Program-made: the position numbers and the translations under genes | DNA from: Gammaproteobacteria bacterium | GTDB lineage: Bacteria; Pseudomonadota; Gammaproteobacteria; UBA11654 | Reading direction: 5' to 3' | Assembly: GCA_002718375.1 (NCBI GenBank) | Contig: PBEI01000004.1 | Span: forward strand, 38,613-53,308 | Length of the DNA stretch: 14,696 bases | The notes under the pieces: model-generated | Told to the model about the DNA's origin: nothing | Database searches by the model: none | Seen by the model: the letters and a program-made list of their open reading frames with translations, nothing else | Shown: positions 6,290-14,499 of the stretch, in pieces | How the letters are laid out: each line of letters opens with the position of its first letter | Numbering within the stretch: the first letter of the stretch is position 1

Positions 6290-7239
6290 TTTTGGACAAT
6301 AAGCACCCAAATAAAACAATTGTTTATGCAGGCTCTGATGCTTTCTCGGTTCAGCCGCTAAAAAAATTACTAAGCTTGAAATATAAAAAAGTCACTGTTT
6401 TAACAAGGCCGCCGAAGAGGCAGGGCCGAGGGATGAAACAAAAAAACAACCCGCTTGCTGAGTTTGCATTGCGCAATAATCTTGAGACTCTCATGCCAGA
6501 GAGCCCAAACGATAATGATTTCTTAGCAAAGCTTGGAGAAAGAAAATATGACTTACTTATTTCATGCGCCTACGGAAGGATCATGTCTGAAAAGCTTTTT
6601 GAATGCTTTGGTATGGATAATGTCAACATTCACCCATCGCTTCTTCCAAGATGGAGGGGCCCTTCACCAATAGAGTCATCTATACTAGAGGGTGATAAGA
6701 TAACCGGCGTTAGTTTAATGCAGATGACAAAAGAACTTGATGCCGGACCAGTATACGAACAACGATCTATTAGCATCAATGGCGAAAATACAAAAACTTT
6801 GTCAGAGAAGCTCACGCTTCTTGCTGGAGAGATGATTGAGAGCTTTCTCCCACCTTTTTTTGAGGGCGATGTAAAAACAAAGCAGCAGGATGAGCGTCTT
6901 GTAACAGAAAGCAAAATCATAAAAAAAGAAGACGCACGAGTAGATTGGAACGAAACCTCAAAGGTTATAGATAGCAAAATAAAGGCCTACTATCCTTGGC
7001 CGGTAGCTCACACCTATCTTGGTGACAAATACCTTAGATTATTGGATTCAGAAGCAATAATAAAAGATGAAGACGGGATTGATCCAGGCCAAATAGTGGA
7101 TATCAATAACACGGGAGTCACTGTTAAGTGCAAGGAAGGCAGGATCATACTCAAGAGCATTCAGCCTGAAGGCAAAAATGAAATGCTTGCAGCTGATTTT
7201 GCAAGAGGAAACAAGTTAGAAGGCAAGCGATTTTCATGA
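6286..7239 (+). CDS. fmt: Methionyl-tRNA formyltransferase
   Basis: Transfers a formyl group from 10-formyltetrahydrofolate to initiator Met-tRNA, so that translation starts with fMet. The 317 residues match the family length. The N-terminal Rossmann-like domain has IVYAGSD (12-18), RPPKRQGRGM (41-50) and AYGRI. The catalytic NIHPSLLPRWRG (114-125) has N114 and H116, and LDAGP has D152, each offset by 8 from the E. coli residues. The C-terminal tRNA-binding domain holds DARVDWN and YYPWPVAHT. The TTG start at 6286 overlaps the def stop and has GAGG (6277-6280) 5 bases upstream; a second TTG at 6292 is a weaker alternative. The stop overlaps the next start (ATGA). In relatives rsmB usually follows, but here it is absent. 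Confidence 0.95.
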   Translation: MILDNKHPNKTIVYAGSDAFSVQPLKKLLSLKYKKVTVLTRPPKRQGRGMKQKNNPLAEFALRNNLETLMPESPNDNDFLAKLGERKYDLLISCAYGRIMSEKLFECFGMDNVNIHPSLLPRWRGPSPIESSILEGDKITGVSLMQMTKELDAGPVYEQRSISINGENTKTLSEKLTLLAGEMIESFLPPFFEGDVKTKQQDERLVTESKIIKKEDARVDWNETSKVIDSKIKAYYPWPVAHTYLGDKYLRLLDSEAIIKDEDGIDPGQIVDINNTGVTVKCKEGRIILKSIQPEGKNEMLAADFARGNKLEGKRFS

Positions 7240-7787
7240 CTATGAGACCAAAAATGAAGGCCCTGGCCTTTTTATTTTTATTTATTTATAGCTCGCAAGG
7301 CATCGCAAATATAGGATCAGGAAAATCTTATGTCAAAGACGGAGTCTATTTCAGCGATGTCCAGCTACCATTCAAGCTTGAAAAGCAGCAAGTCGAGGCG
7401 CTGGGTTCTGGTCTTACATTAAAGCTTCAGCTGGACTTCTCTATTGTAGACATAAGAAATTGGAGAATAGACCGCGATATTGGGACATTAAATCAGTCTT
7501 ATTCAATCAGGCTAAATGCCTTCACTGGCAGATATTTGATAACGAATCTAAATATCGGCACAAAGGTCACGCTTTCATCCACAGAAGAAGTCGAAAACTT
7601 TCTTTCTGAGATTAAAAACATTCCATTGGTTGACGACTCAATTTTAGACATTGAAAAAAACTATAGCGTAATACTGCAAGCAGGCATTGCTGTTGAAGGA
7701 ATATCACAATGGATTAAAACCCTTTCCTTCTGGAGAGAGAACCTGGATACAGAATTTGAGGTAATAGAATGGAAGCTTTTAGACTGA
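7236..7787 (+). CDS. DUF4390 family exported protein
   Basis: A 183-residue protein of the DUF4390 family, which in Beta- and Gammaproteobacteria is encoded immediately before ntrY and has no established function. The N-terminus MTMRPKMKALAFLFLFIYSSQGIA (cleavage expected after about residue 24) is a Sec signal peptide, so the mature protein should be periplasmic. The rest is a beta-rich domain with alternating hydrophobic residues and LKLQLDFSIVDIRNW, SYSIRLNAFTGRYLI and an aromatic WIKTLSFWREN segment near the end, typical of the family. ATG codons at 7242 and 7254 are alternative starts; 7236 gives the ATGA overlap with fmt. The last 19 bases overlap ntrY, which suggests translational coupling. 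A role in periplasmic input to the NtrY sensor is conceivable but only an inference from position. Confidence 0.82.
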   Translation: MTMRPKMKALAFLFLFIYSSQGIANIGSGKSYVKDGVYFSDVQLPFKLEKQQVEALGSGLTLKLQLDFSIVDIRNWRIDRDIGTLNQSYSIRLNAFTGRYLITNLNIGTKVTLSSTEEVENFLSEIKNIPLVDDSILDIEKNYSVILQAGIAVEGISQWIKTLSFWRENLDTEFEVIEWKLLD

Positions 7788-9520
7788 GCTCCTTAAACAT
7801 TAGAAAAATTGTTTCTGTGCTTATATTTTTGAGCATTGCCTCATTGGTTGCACTTCTTTTTTCAGATGATGATCCAAGTGAACTAAACAGAATTCAGGTT
7901 TCGTTGCTTGCTGTTAGTTTGATTTCTTTCTTAGTGCTTTTGCCAATCGTTGCATTGAGCGCAAAAAAACTTTTTCTAGATTATAGACAAAGAAAATTGG
8001 GGGCAAAGCTGAGGTTTAGGATGGCCTTGGCTTTTTCTGGATTAGCGCTTGTTCCTGCAATTGTTATTTTCTTTTTTGCGATCAATTTTATGAATAAAGG
8101 CATCAGTGTTTGGTCAGACGCAGATGTTGAGAAGGGTTTAAGCGATGCATTGATGCTAGGAAGGTCTGCCTTGGATGAAAGAATTCAAGACGGCTTATTC
8201 GCCACATCTAACATCTCAATACAACTAAAAGGAATGGAAAATATATCTGAGGCATTAGAGGCCCAGAGGAAAGAAAATAATGCAATTCAACTTTCTTTGA
8301 TTGACTCAGATCTTAGGCTATTGGCTAGTAGCTCCTCCCAGGCTGACCAAGCGTCCGTTAGAGTGCCGACCAGATTTGAAATAAATCAAGTAGTACTCAA
8401 GCAATCATGGACTAGCCTAGATTCCACTACAGATGATCGATATCTAATAAGAGTATTGGTTCCGGTAATCAGTTTCTCTTTAAACGAAAAACCAATTTAT
8501 CTTCAGGCCCTTTATAGCGTTGACCCCAAGTTGAGTATGATGGCCTATTCTGTCGAAGAGACCTATGCAAGATATGGAATGTTAAGCTTCATGAAAACGC
8601 CAATACAGTATAGCTATGCATTGACTTTGGGAATGGTTGTAATGTTGGCCCTTCTGCTAGCAATTTATGGCTCATTTGAGTTTGCAGATAGACTGGTAAA
8701 ACCAATTGAGTCACTCGAGAAAGAAACAGATAAAAAAACTGATTCAGAAAATAGATTTGCTAATAACAAAGAACACGGAGAAGAAGACGAAATAACGGTA
8801 CTAGTAAACTCATTTATGGCTGCACAAAAAGAAGCCGCCTGGAGCGATGTTGCCAAAAGAATGGCGCATGAAATTAATAATCCGCTGACACCCATACAAT
8901 TGTCAGCCGAAAGAATTCAAAAGAGGTTCAGGGGGTCGTCAGAAGAAAAAGATTTCATAGACGCTTCAACCAAAACAATCATCGCTCAGGTTGATGTTCT
9001 TAGAGACCTGGTTGGCGCTTTTAGCAATTTTGCAGAACGTGAGAAGCTTAGTTTCACGAGTACAGACATAAACGACTTAATCAGTGAAAGCATTCAGCTC
9101 TTTTCTAGTCAACATGAAAACATCTCTATCAAGCTTGAAAGAGGAAATCTAGAGCTGGTTGAACTAGACCGAAATAAGATCCAGCAAGTATTAAATAACC
9201 TTTTGCTGAATGCGATTGACGCTTGCGAAGAAGCTGAAAGCCCAAAAATTAACTTTGAGACAAAAATCAAAAAAATCAATTCAAGAAATTATTGCGAAGT
9301 CACAATAAAGGATAATGGCCAAGGGTTTAATGAAAGCATTATCAAAAATGCTTTTGAGCCATATCAAACATCTAAAAAGCATGGCAAAGGTCTCGGATTG
9401 GCTATTGTAAAGAGCATTATAGATGAGCATGAAGGGGAAATAACAATAAGCAATAATGATATTGGAGCAAGGGTAAAAATTTATTTGCCAACAAAACAAT
9501 CCCAAGGAGATATTGAGTGA
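7769..9520 (+). CDS. ntrY: NtrY-like membrane sensor histidine kinase
   Basis: Membrane sensor kinase of the NtrY family, the partner of NtrX and associated in other bacteria with nitrogen or redox control. The 583 residues show hydrophobic segments at about 12-31, 43-65 and 84-107, an extracytoplasmic stretch from 110 to 280, and a fourth segment at 282-303. A HAMP-like linker (304-355) runs directly into the HisKA domain: WSDVAKRMAHEINNPLTPI with phospho-acceptor His 367. The ATPase domain has the N box LNNLLLNAIDA (475-485), G1 DNGQGF (515-520), PYQTSK (531-536) and G2 GKGLGL (539-544), so the kinase looks active. Typical NtrY carries a PAS domain between HAMP and HisKA; I see none here. 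GAGG (7758-7761) precedes the ATG by 7 bases. The stop overlaps the ntrX start (GTGA). Confidence 0.92.
   Translation: MEAFRLSSLNIRKIVSVLIFLSIASLVALLFSDDDPSELNRIQVSLLAVSLISFLVLLPIVALSAKKLFLDYRQRKLGAKLRFRMALAFSGLALVPAIVIFFFAINFMNKGISVWSDADVEKGLSDALMLGRSALDERIQDGLFATSNISIQLKGMENISEALEAQRKENNAIQLSLIDSDLRLLASSSSQADQASVRVPTRFEINQVVLKQSWTSLDSTTDDRYLIRVLVPVISFSLNEKPIYLQALYSVDPKLSMMAYSVEETYARYGMLSFMKTPIQYSYALTLGMVVMLALLLAIYGSFEFADRLVKPIESLEKETDKKTDSENRFANNKEHGEEDEITVLVNSFMAAQKEAAWSDVAKRMAHEINNPLTPIQLSAERIQKRFRGSSEEKDFIDASTKTIIAQVDVLRDLVGAFSNFAEREKLSFTSTDINDLISESIQLFSSQHENISIKLERGNLELVELDRNKIQQVLNNLLLNAIDACEEAESPKINFETKIKKINSRNYCEVTIKDNGQGFNESIIKNAFEPYQTSKKHGKGLGLAIVKSIIDEHEGEITISNNDIGARVKIYLPTKQSQGDIE
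9504..9509 (+). promoter_or_regulatory. Ribosome binding site for ntrX
   Basis: AAGGAG ends 7 bases before the GTG at 9517, inside the 3' end of ntrY. It supports the GTG start that overlaps the ntrY stop, and suggests coupled production of the kinase and regulator. Confidence 0.7.
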
Positions 9521-10791
9521 GCATAGAAAAGCACATACTGATTGTTGATGATGAGCTTGAAATCAGAAAAATCATACAAGAGATCTTAAATGATGAGGGA
9601 TATTCAACCTCTTCAGCCTCTTCCGCTGAGGAGGCTAGAATTGAGGCGAACAATAAAAGACCAGACTTAGTTTTTCTTGATATTTGGATGCCAGATGAGG
9701 ATGGCATTAGCCTATTGAAAGAATGGACAAGCCAGCCAGAAACAGACTTTCCGGTGATTATGATTTCTGGCCACGCAACTATTGAGACAGCCATTGAAGC
9801 AACCAAGCTTGGCGCAAAAGACTTTATAGAAAAACCAGTATCAATTGAGAAGCTGCTCGCCTCAGCCGAAGAGGTGCTGAGTCAAAACATAATTGGAGAA
9901 GATATTTTTTCTCATTTGGTACAAAACACACCATCATTTAAAAAAACCTTGGACGAAGCTGGCTCCTTTTTTAAAGAAAACAATATTTTTGTGCTCCAAG
10001 GAGAAGAAGGGTTAGAGAAATCAGCATGGGCTAGAGCATTATTTTTAAGCCAATATAGTGATATGGGCGAGTTCCTGAAAATTGAATTTAGCGGAAAAGA
10101 ACCCGCTGAAAATGAAGAGCTCGATGCTCTTTATAAGGCGTTAGAGAATGGAAATAATTCAGCGTTATACATAGAGAACATGCATAAGCTTTCTGAGAAT
10201 GAAAAATCAAGCATTAGACAAAGACTAATGATTTCTGCAGTGGAGAGCACAGCGAAGATTTTCATTGGCGTTTTTGAGAAAGAAGAGAACTTTTTTATGG
10301 ACGAAGAGAGTTTCATAGAACTAAACATTCCTCCACTTAGGGCTTCACTCAATGAGATCCCTCAAATGCTTGATGAAACAGTGAAGTTTTTTGTTGAAAG
10401 AGATGGGCATGGTTATAGGAGGTTTAGTTTGGCTGCCCAAAATATGCTTTCAAAATACCAATGGCCAGGAAACCTTCGCCAACTGGCTGACCTTGTCCAG
10501 GCGCTGCTCTCAAGAAAAGACAAAGAAATAGTCAATGTGGACGAAATCCAAGAAATCATTACATTGCAGGGCCCTGGCGGAAATATCTTGATAGAGAATA
10601 ATATTCTTTCCTTGAGCATGAAGGAGGCCAAAAAACTTTTTGAAAGGGCCTACTTAACTAGGCAGCTCGAACTTGTTGGCGGAAAAATAAGCGAGCTATC
10701 AAGAAGAGTGGATATGGAGCGTACAAACCTATATAGAAAGCTTCAATCACTTGATATTGAGTACAAAAAGAAGAAAAAAACTACATCTTAG
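9517..10791 (+). CDS. ntrX: NtrX-like response regulator with degenerate AAA+ domain
   Basis: Response regulator of the NtrC/NtrX group, 424 residues. The receiver domain (about 4-120) is intact: D11-D12, phospho-acceptor D55 in LVFLDIWMPD, S84 and K106. The C-terminal Fis-type helix-turn-helix is also typical: EAKKLFERAYL...GGKISELSRRVDMERTNLYRKLQSL (about 370-412). The middle AAA+ domain keeps its fold cues, such as PPLR (272-275) and YQWPGNLRQL (314-323), but the catalytic motifs are eroded. The P-loop reads GEEGLEKS (162-169), lacking the glycine before lysine. Walker B is ALYIENM. The sensor I ATN is absent, the arginines of FREDLYYRL are gone, and there is no GAFTGA loop. It probably binds DNA under phosphorylation control but not as a sigma-54 activator. 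trkA, often next, is absent. The stop overlaps argS tail to tail by 11 bp. Confidence 0.9.
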   Translation: MSIEKHILIVDDELEIRKIIQEILNDEGYSTSSASSAEEARIEANNKRPDLVFLDIWMPDEDGISLLKEWTSQPETDFPVIMISGHATIETAIEATKLGAKDFIEKPVSIEKLLASAEEVLSQNIIGEDIFSHLVQNTPSFKKTLDEAGSFFKENNIFVLQGEEGLEKSAWARALFLSQYSDMGEFLKIEFSGKEPAENEELDALYKALENGNNSALYIENMHKLSENEKSSIRQRLMISAVESTAKIFIGVFEKEENFFMDEESFIELNIPPLRASLNEIPQMLDETVKFFVERDGHGYRRFSLAAQNMLSKYQWPGNLRQLADLVQALLSRKDKEIVNVDEIQEIITLQGPGGNILIENNILSLSMKEAKKLFERAYLTRQLELVGGKISELSRRVDMERTNLYRKLQSLDIEYKKKKKTTS

Positions 10792-10813
10792 AGGGGGCGG
10801 AAACACCTAAGAT
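10766..10813 (-). terminator. Candidate intrinsic terminator of the priA-argS operon
   Basis: ATCTTAG (10785-10791) and CTAAGAT (10807-10813) form a perfect 7-bp inverted repeat with a 15-base loop. Read on the minus strand, the hairpin starts within argS, takes in its end, and after GTAG is followed by a T-rich tract (TTTTTTT, C, TT, C, TTTTT). The T-tract is the complement of the A-run that codes the lysine-rich tail of NtrX. The stem is short and the gap to the T-tract is longer than ideal, so this is only a candidate. Confidence 0.4.
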
Positions 10814-12517
10814 ATCTAGACCGTCCTCGATTACAGTGGACACACACTGCAATAAAAGGAGCCTAGCGTTTCTAACCCCATCTTCGTCTGATACAAACTT
10901 TGTTGAACCATAATACGAATGAAAGAGTTGCGATAAAGACTTTAGATAGTTTGCTATTTTGTTTACTTCTCTGCTATCAGAGCTTTTTAAAATAGTTTCT
11001 GGGTATTTGCCTAAAAGAGAAATGATATCTTCCTCAATGGACAGTTTAAGCTTCGCAAGATTCGATTTTCCTGTGACTTCATCGAATAAATAACCCCTTT
11101 TTTCATTTTCTTTGATCACGCTTTTTATCCGAGCATTGGCATATTGGATATAGTAAACAGGGTTTTTGTTGTTTTGTTTTGTTGCAAGCTCTAGATCAAA
11201 GTCTAAATGCTGGCCATGAGATCTGCTGACATAAAAAAACCTTGCGGCATCAACCCCAACTTCCGAATAGAGGTCTCTCATGGGAACAAAGTTTCCTGAT
11301 CGAGTAGACATCTGAATTTTTTTCTTGCCCCTGTAAAGGGTGACAAACTGCATCAAAATTACCTCTAAGTCAGAGGCCTTGTTTCCTGTTGAGGTAAGGC
11401 CCGCCTCGAGTCTTGAAACATAACCATGGTGATCAGAGCCTAGAATATTGATTAAAAGGTCAAAGCCCCTAACCTTCTTGTGATGATGGTAAGCAATATC
11501 AGATGCAAAGTAAGTAGATCTGCCATCCTCCCTGATGACCACACGATCTTTATCGTCACCATATTTTGTTGATTCAAGCCACAGTGCACCATCTTTTTTA
11601 TAAGCATTTCCATTTTTCTTAATGATCTCGCAAGCCTCTTTAATCCTGCCTTCAGAAAAAAGCGATTTTTCTGAATAAAAACCATCTTGTCTGACCCTAA
11701 AGTCTGAAAGATCATCTTTAAGCAGTTTTGTCATCTGCAGGACAGTCTTCTCTAAAACCATCTGAAAAAGCTCATTTCCAGCAACATCCTTCAATTCCAA
11801 TATGAGTGCATCAACGATTTCATCATCCGAGCCTCCTGTTTTAGGGCTTGATATTTTTTTATTGATCGCTATACCTTCTTCTTGGAGGCCCCCAGCGATC
11901 TCTTTAATGTATGAGCCTTTATAAAGACCACCAACGCGATCAAGCTTCTGCCCTTCTAACAAAAGAAGCTCAAACATAACACTCGCACAAAGGATGTCTA
12001 TTTGCCTTCCCGCATCATTGAGATAGTATTCTGTAAAAACCTCATGCCCAGACTTTCTGAGCAAACGGGCCAATGAATCACCAAAAGCGGCATGACGACC
12101 ATGCCCTACATGGAGCGGACCAGTTGGATTTGCTGAGACAAACTCTAAAAGAATCTTCTTTTTTTCTGCAACGCAAGATGCCCCAAATGCTTTTCCTTTG
12201 CTTATGATTTCTTCAAGAACGCCATGTTTTTTTTCAGTTGTAAGATAGAAGTTAATAAAGCCTGGTTTTACAAACTCTATTCTTTCAAGCTCATCGGTAA
12301 CTTGAATTGAGTTGATGATTTCTTCAGCAATTACCATCGGTGAGCGCTTTAGCTTTCCTGATAACTTTAGTGCAATATTGCTTGAGAAGTCTCCATGCTC
12401 GTTATTTTTGTTTCTAGAAAGCTCGAGATCAACCTCGTTTATCTCATCATTGTTAATGCCTTGACTCTTGGTCAACGCAGTAACAATTAGCTCTTTTATT
12501 TTATCCTCTATTCTCAT
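10781..12517 (-). CDS. argS: Arginyl-tRNA synthetase
   Basis: Class I synthetase that charges tRNA-Arg with arginine using ATP; the enzyme needs the tRNA for activation. The 578 residues match the family. An N-terminal additional domain (to about 110) has HGDFSSNIAL (41-50). The HIGH signature is NPTGPLHVGHGR (130-141). LNDAG (166-170), DGRSTYFASDIAYHH (331-345) and LGSDHHGY (359-366) follow. The place of KMSKS is taken by the normal ArgS form MSTRSGN (403-409). The anticodon-binding domain begins with PVYYIQYANARI, and the C-terminus ends in LGVSAPSKM, the usual family ending. The ATG overlaps the priA stop (ATGA, 12514-12517), a pairing also seen in Pseudomonas-type genomes. The 3' end overlaps ntrX on the opposite strand by 11 bp. 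Confidence 0.97.
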   Translation of the reverse strand: MRIEDKIKELIVTALTKSQGINNDEINEVDLELSRNKNNEHGDFSSNIALKLSGKLKRSPMVIAEEIINSIQVTDELERIEFVKPGFINFYLTTEKKHGVLEEIISKGKAFGASCVAEKKKILLEFVSANPTGPLHVGHGRHAAFGDSLARLLRKSGHEVFTEYYLNDAGRQIDILCASVMFELLLLEGQKLDRVGGLYKGSYIKEIAGGLQEEGIAINKKISSPKTGGSDDEIVDALILELKDVAGNELFQMVLEKTVLQMTKLLKDDLSDFRVRQDGFYSEKSLFSEGRIKEACEIIKKNGNAYKKDGALWLESTKYGDDKDRVVIREDGRSTYFASDIAYHHHKKVRGFDLLINILGSDHHGYVSRLEAGLTSTGNKASDLEVILMQFVTLYRGKKKIQMSTRSGNFVPMRDLYSEVGVDAARFFYVSRSHGQHLDFDLELATKQNNKNPVYYIQYANARIKSVIKENEKRGYLFDEVTGKSNLAKLKLSIEEDIISLLGKYPETILKSSDSREVNKIANYLKSLSQLFHSYYGSTKFVSDEDGVRNARLLLLQCVSTVIEDGLDILGVSAPSKM

Positions 12518-14499
12518 GAGTGATCAGTGGGGTCTACATCAATTGACCATTTTACTTTTGTTCCAACTCTTTTTGTATCAACAAAGCTTAACAATCGTCC
12601 ACCCATCTCGTGTAATTTTTTTCTATTCTTGCTTTTAAGCATCAACTGACCCCTTATTTTTCCTCTGATTTTTCCAATTGGAGATTGAATAGGACCAAGC
12701 ATGTTGATCATTTTTTGATCTTCAGATTTTTCTATAAAACCAGCAATAACATCTAAAAAAGTAAACACATTACTCTCATTCGGTGATTCGGCCCTTACTA
12801 AAATAGAATAAGTGTATGGGGGCCAACCAAGACGTTTTCTGTCTTCTTTATTTTTTTCATAGAACGCCCTATAGCTATCATTAAGAAGGGCTTTTAATGA
12901 GTCATTTTCTGGATTATGAGTTTGCAACAATACCAATCCTTTATTATCTCTTCTGCCAGATCTTCCAGATGCTTGATAATACTGCTGAGCAAAACGCTCA
13001 CTGCTTCGATAACCGCTTCCAAAAAGACCTTGATCAACGTTAATGAATGCCACAAGAGAAAGGTTTGGAAAATCATGTCCTTTTGTGAGCATCTGTGTGC
13101 CAACCAAAATTTTCGCTATGCCAGACTTTGCGTGACCAAATACCTCTTCTCTTTTTTTATTGCTTCTGGTTGTATCTCGATCAATTCTGATGATCATTTC
13201 TTTTGGAAATTTAACTTCTAGCTCTTCTTCAATTTTTTCAGTTCCATGTCCAACAGTAATCTTTTTGCCTGAACAAATCGAACAGACTTCCTTGATTTTT
13301 TCTTGGTAAGAACAATGATGGCATTTAAGTTTTATTGAGCCTCTGTAGAATACCAAGTTACTTTCACACCTTGGACACTCATCTATTTTTCCGCATTCTT
13401 CGCACATGGTTACAGGCGAGTAGCCCCTTCTATTTATAAAGAGAAGCGATTGCTCATCCTTTTCTAATGTTTCAGAGATGGCTTTTATTAGAGGGGTGCT
13501 GAGCCCTTTATTAGACGGGTTAATGTTCAGATTGATAAGCCTTTTTTCTGGGGCCTGATTAGAAAAAACTTTCTTATCTAACAAGACCTCATTGTATTTC
13601 CCATTTTCAGCATTCAATAAGCTTTCATAAGAGGGCGTTGCTGACCCTAGAATGAGACCACAACCTAGTTTTTTTGCTCTAACCACAGCAAGATCTCTTG
13701 CAGAGTACATTAGTCCAGACTGTTGTTTGTAAGATTCATCATGCTCTTCATCAATGACTATTAAACCGAGAGAATGAAAAGGAACAAATATAGAAGAACG
13801 CGTTCCCAATATGATTGAAAGCTTGTTTTTTTTAGCAGAAAGCCACACCTCTGCTCTTGATTTCTCGGAAGTTAGTGAATGGATTAACCCAACACAGTTG
13901 CCAAATCTTAAGCTTATTGCTTCAAATAATTGAGGAGTCAAGCCAATTTCTGGCACTAAAAAAAGAACCTGTTGCTTTTTATCAAGGGTTTTTTGCATCA
14001 GCTGCAAATATATTTCAGTTTTACCACTGCCTGTAACACCATTAAGGAGAATAGGGCTTGGTTTCTTGAGGATCTCAGCGCAGCTATTAAATGCTTTTTT
14101 TTGGTGAGTGGTCAGCCTTTTTTTGTCACCTGATTTCTGAAAAACCATTCGCCCTATGTTTGGGGTTTTTCCTGATCTTAGGTATTTTGGAACAGCCGTT
14201 GCATAGGTTTTTCCTAGAGGGTAGTGGTAGTAATTTTTACACCATGAAATGAGATCACGGGTCTCTTTATTGATCAGAGGATCCTTGTCGATTATTGACT
14301 TGCAGTTCTTTATCTTGTTTTTTGGCAGAGAGGTTTCATCCGATATTCCATGAATAAAACCAACAACCTCTCTTCTGCCAAAGGGAACCAAAACTCTTTG
14401 GCCAATTTTGGGTTTGTGGACCAAATCTTTTGGAGGATAATAGTCAAAAATCTGTGACACAGGCGTGTCGACAGCTATATTTAAAATGGTGTTCTTCAA
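12514..14499 (-). CDS. priA: Primosomal protein N' (replication restart helicase)
   Basis: 3'-to-5' helicase that recognises stalled or repaired forks and reloads the replicative helicase. The 661 residues are slightly shorter than the E. coli protein. The N-terminal DNA-binding domain includes FDYYPP (18-23), IGQRVLVPFGRR (32-43) and YYHYPLG (90-96). Helicase motifs: Walker A GVTGSGKT (154-161), LVPEIGLTPQ (181-190), DEEH (250-253), GSATPS (285-290), and near motif VI the segment QASGRSGRR (509-517). Eight zinc-binding cysteines are all present (366, 369, 375, 378, 393, 396, 406, 409). The start is a TTG at 14499 overlapping the TGA of the upstream aminotransferase (TTGA, 14496-14499), implying coupled translation; argS follows with an ATGA overlap. 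The family N-terminus supports this start. Confidence 0.96.
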   Translation of the reverse strand: MKNTILNIAVDTPVSQIFDYYPPKDLVHKPKIGQRVLVPFGRREVVGFIHGISDETSLPKNKIKNCKSIIDKDPLINKETRDLISWCKNYYHYPLGKTYATAVPKYLRSGKTPNIGRMVFQKSGDKKRLTTHQKKAFNSCAEILKKPSPILLNGVTGSGKTEIYLQLMQKTLDKKQQVLFLVPEIGLTPQLFEAISLRFGNCVGLIHSLTSEKSRAEVWLSAKKNKLSIILGTRSSIFVPFHSLGLIVIDEEHDESYKQQSGLMYSARDLAVVRAKKLGCGLILGSATPSYESLLNAENGKYNEVLLDKKVFSNQAPEKRLINLNINPSNKGLSTPLIKAISETLEKDEQSLLFINRRGYSPVTMCEECGKIDECPRCESNLVFYRGSIKLKCHHCSYQEKIKEVCSICSGKKITVGHGTEKIEEELEVKFPKEMIIRIDRDTTRSNKKREEVFGHAKSGIAKILVGTQMLTKGHDFPNLSLVAFINVDQGLFGSGYRSSERFAQQYYQASGRSGRRDNKGLVLLQTHNPENDSLKALLNDSYRAFYEKNKEDRKRLGWPPYTYSILVRAESPNESNVFTFLDVIAGFIEKSEDQKMINMLGPIQSPIGKIRGKIRGQLMLKSKNRKKLHEMGGRLLSFVDTKRVGTKVKWSIDVDPTDHS

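Noticed and set aside
12916..13221. 101-codon plus-strand open frame inside priA
   Set aside because: It is antisense to the conserved PriA helicase motifs near QASGRSGRR; no independent support.
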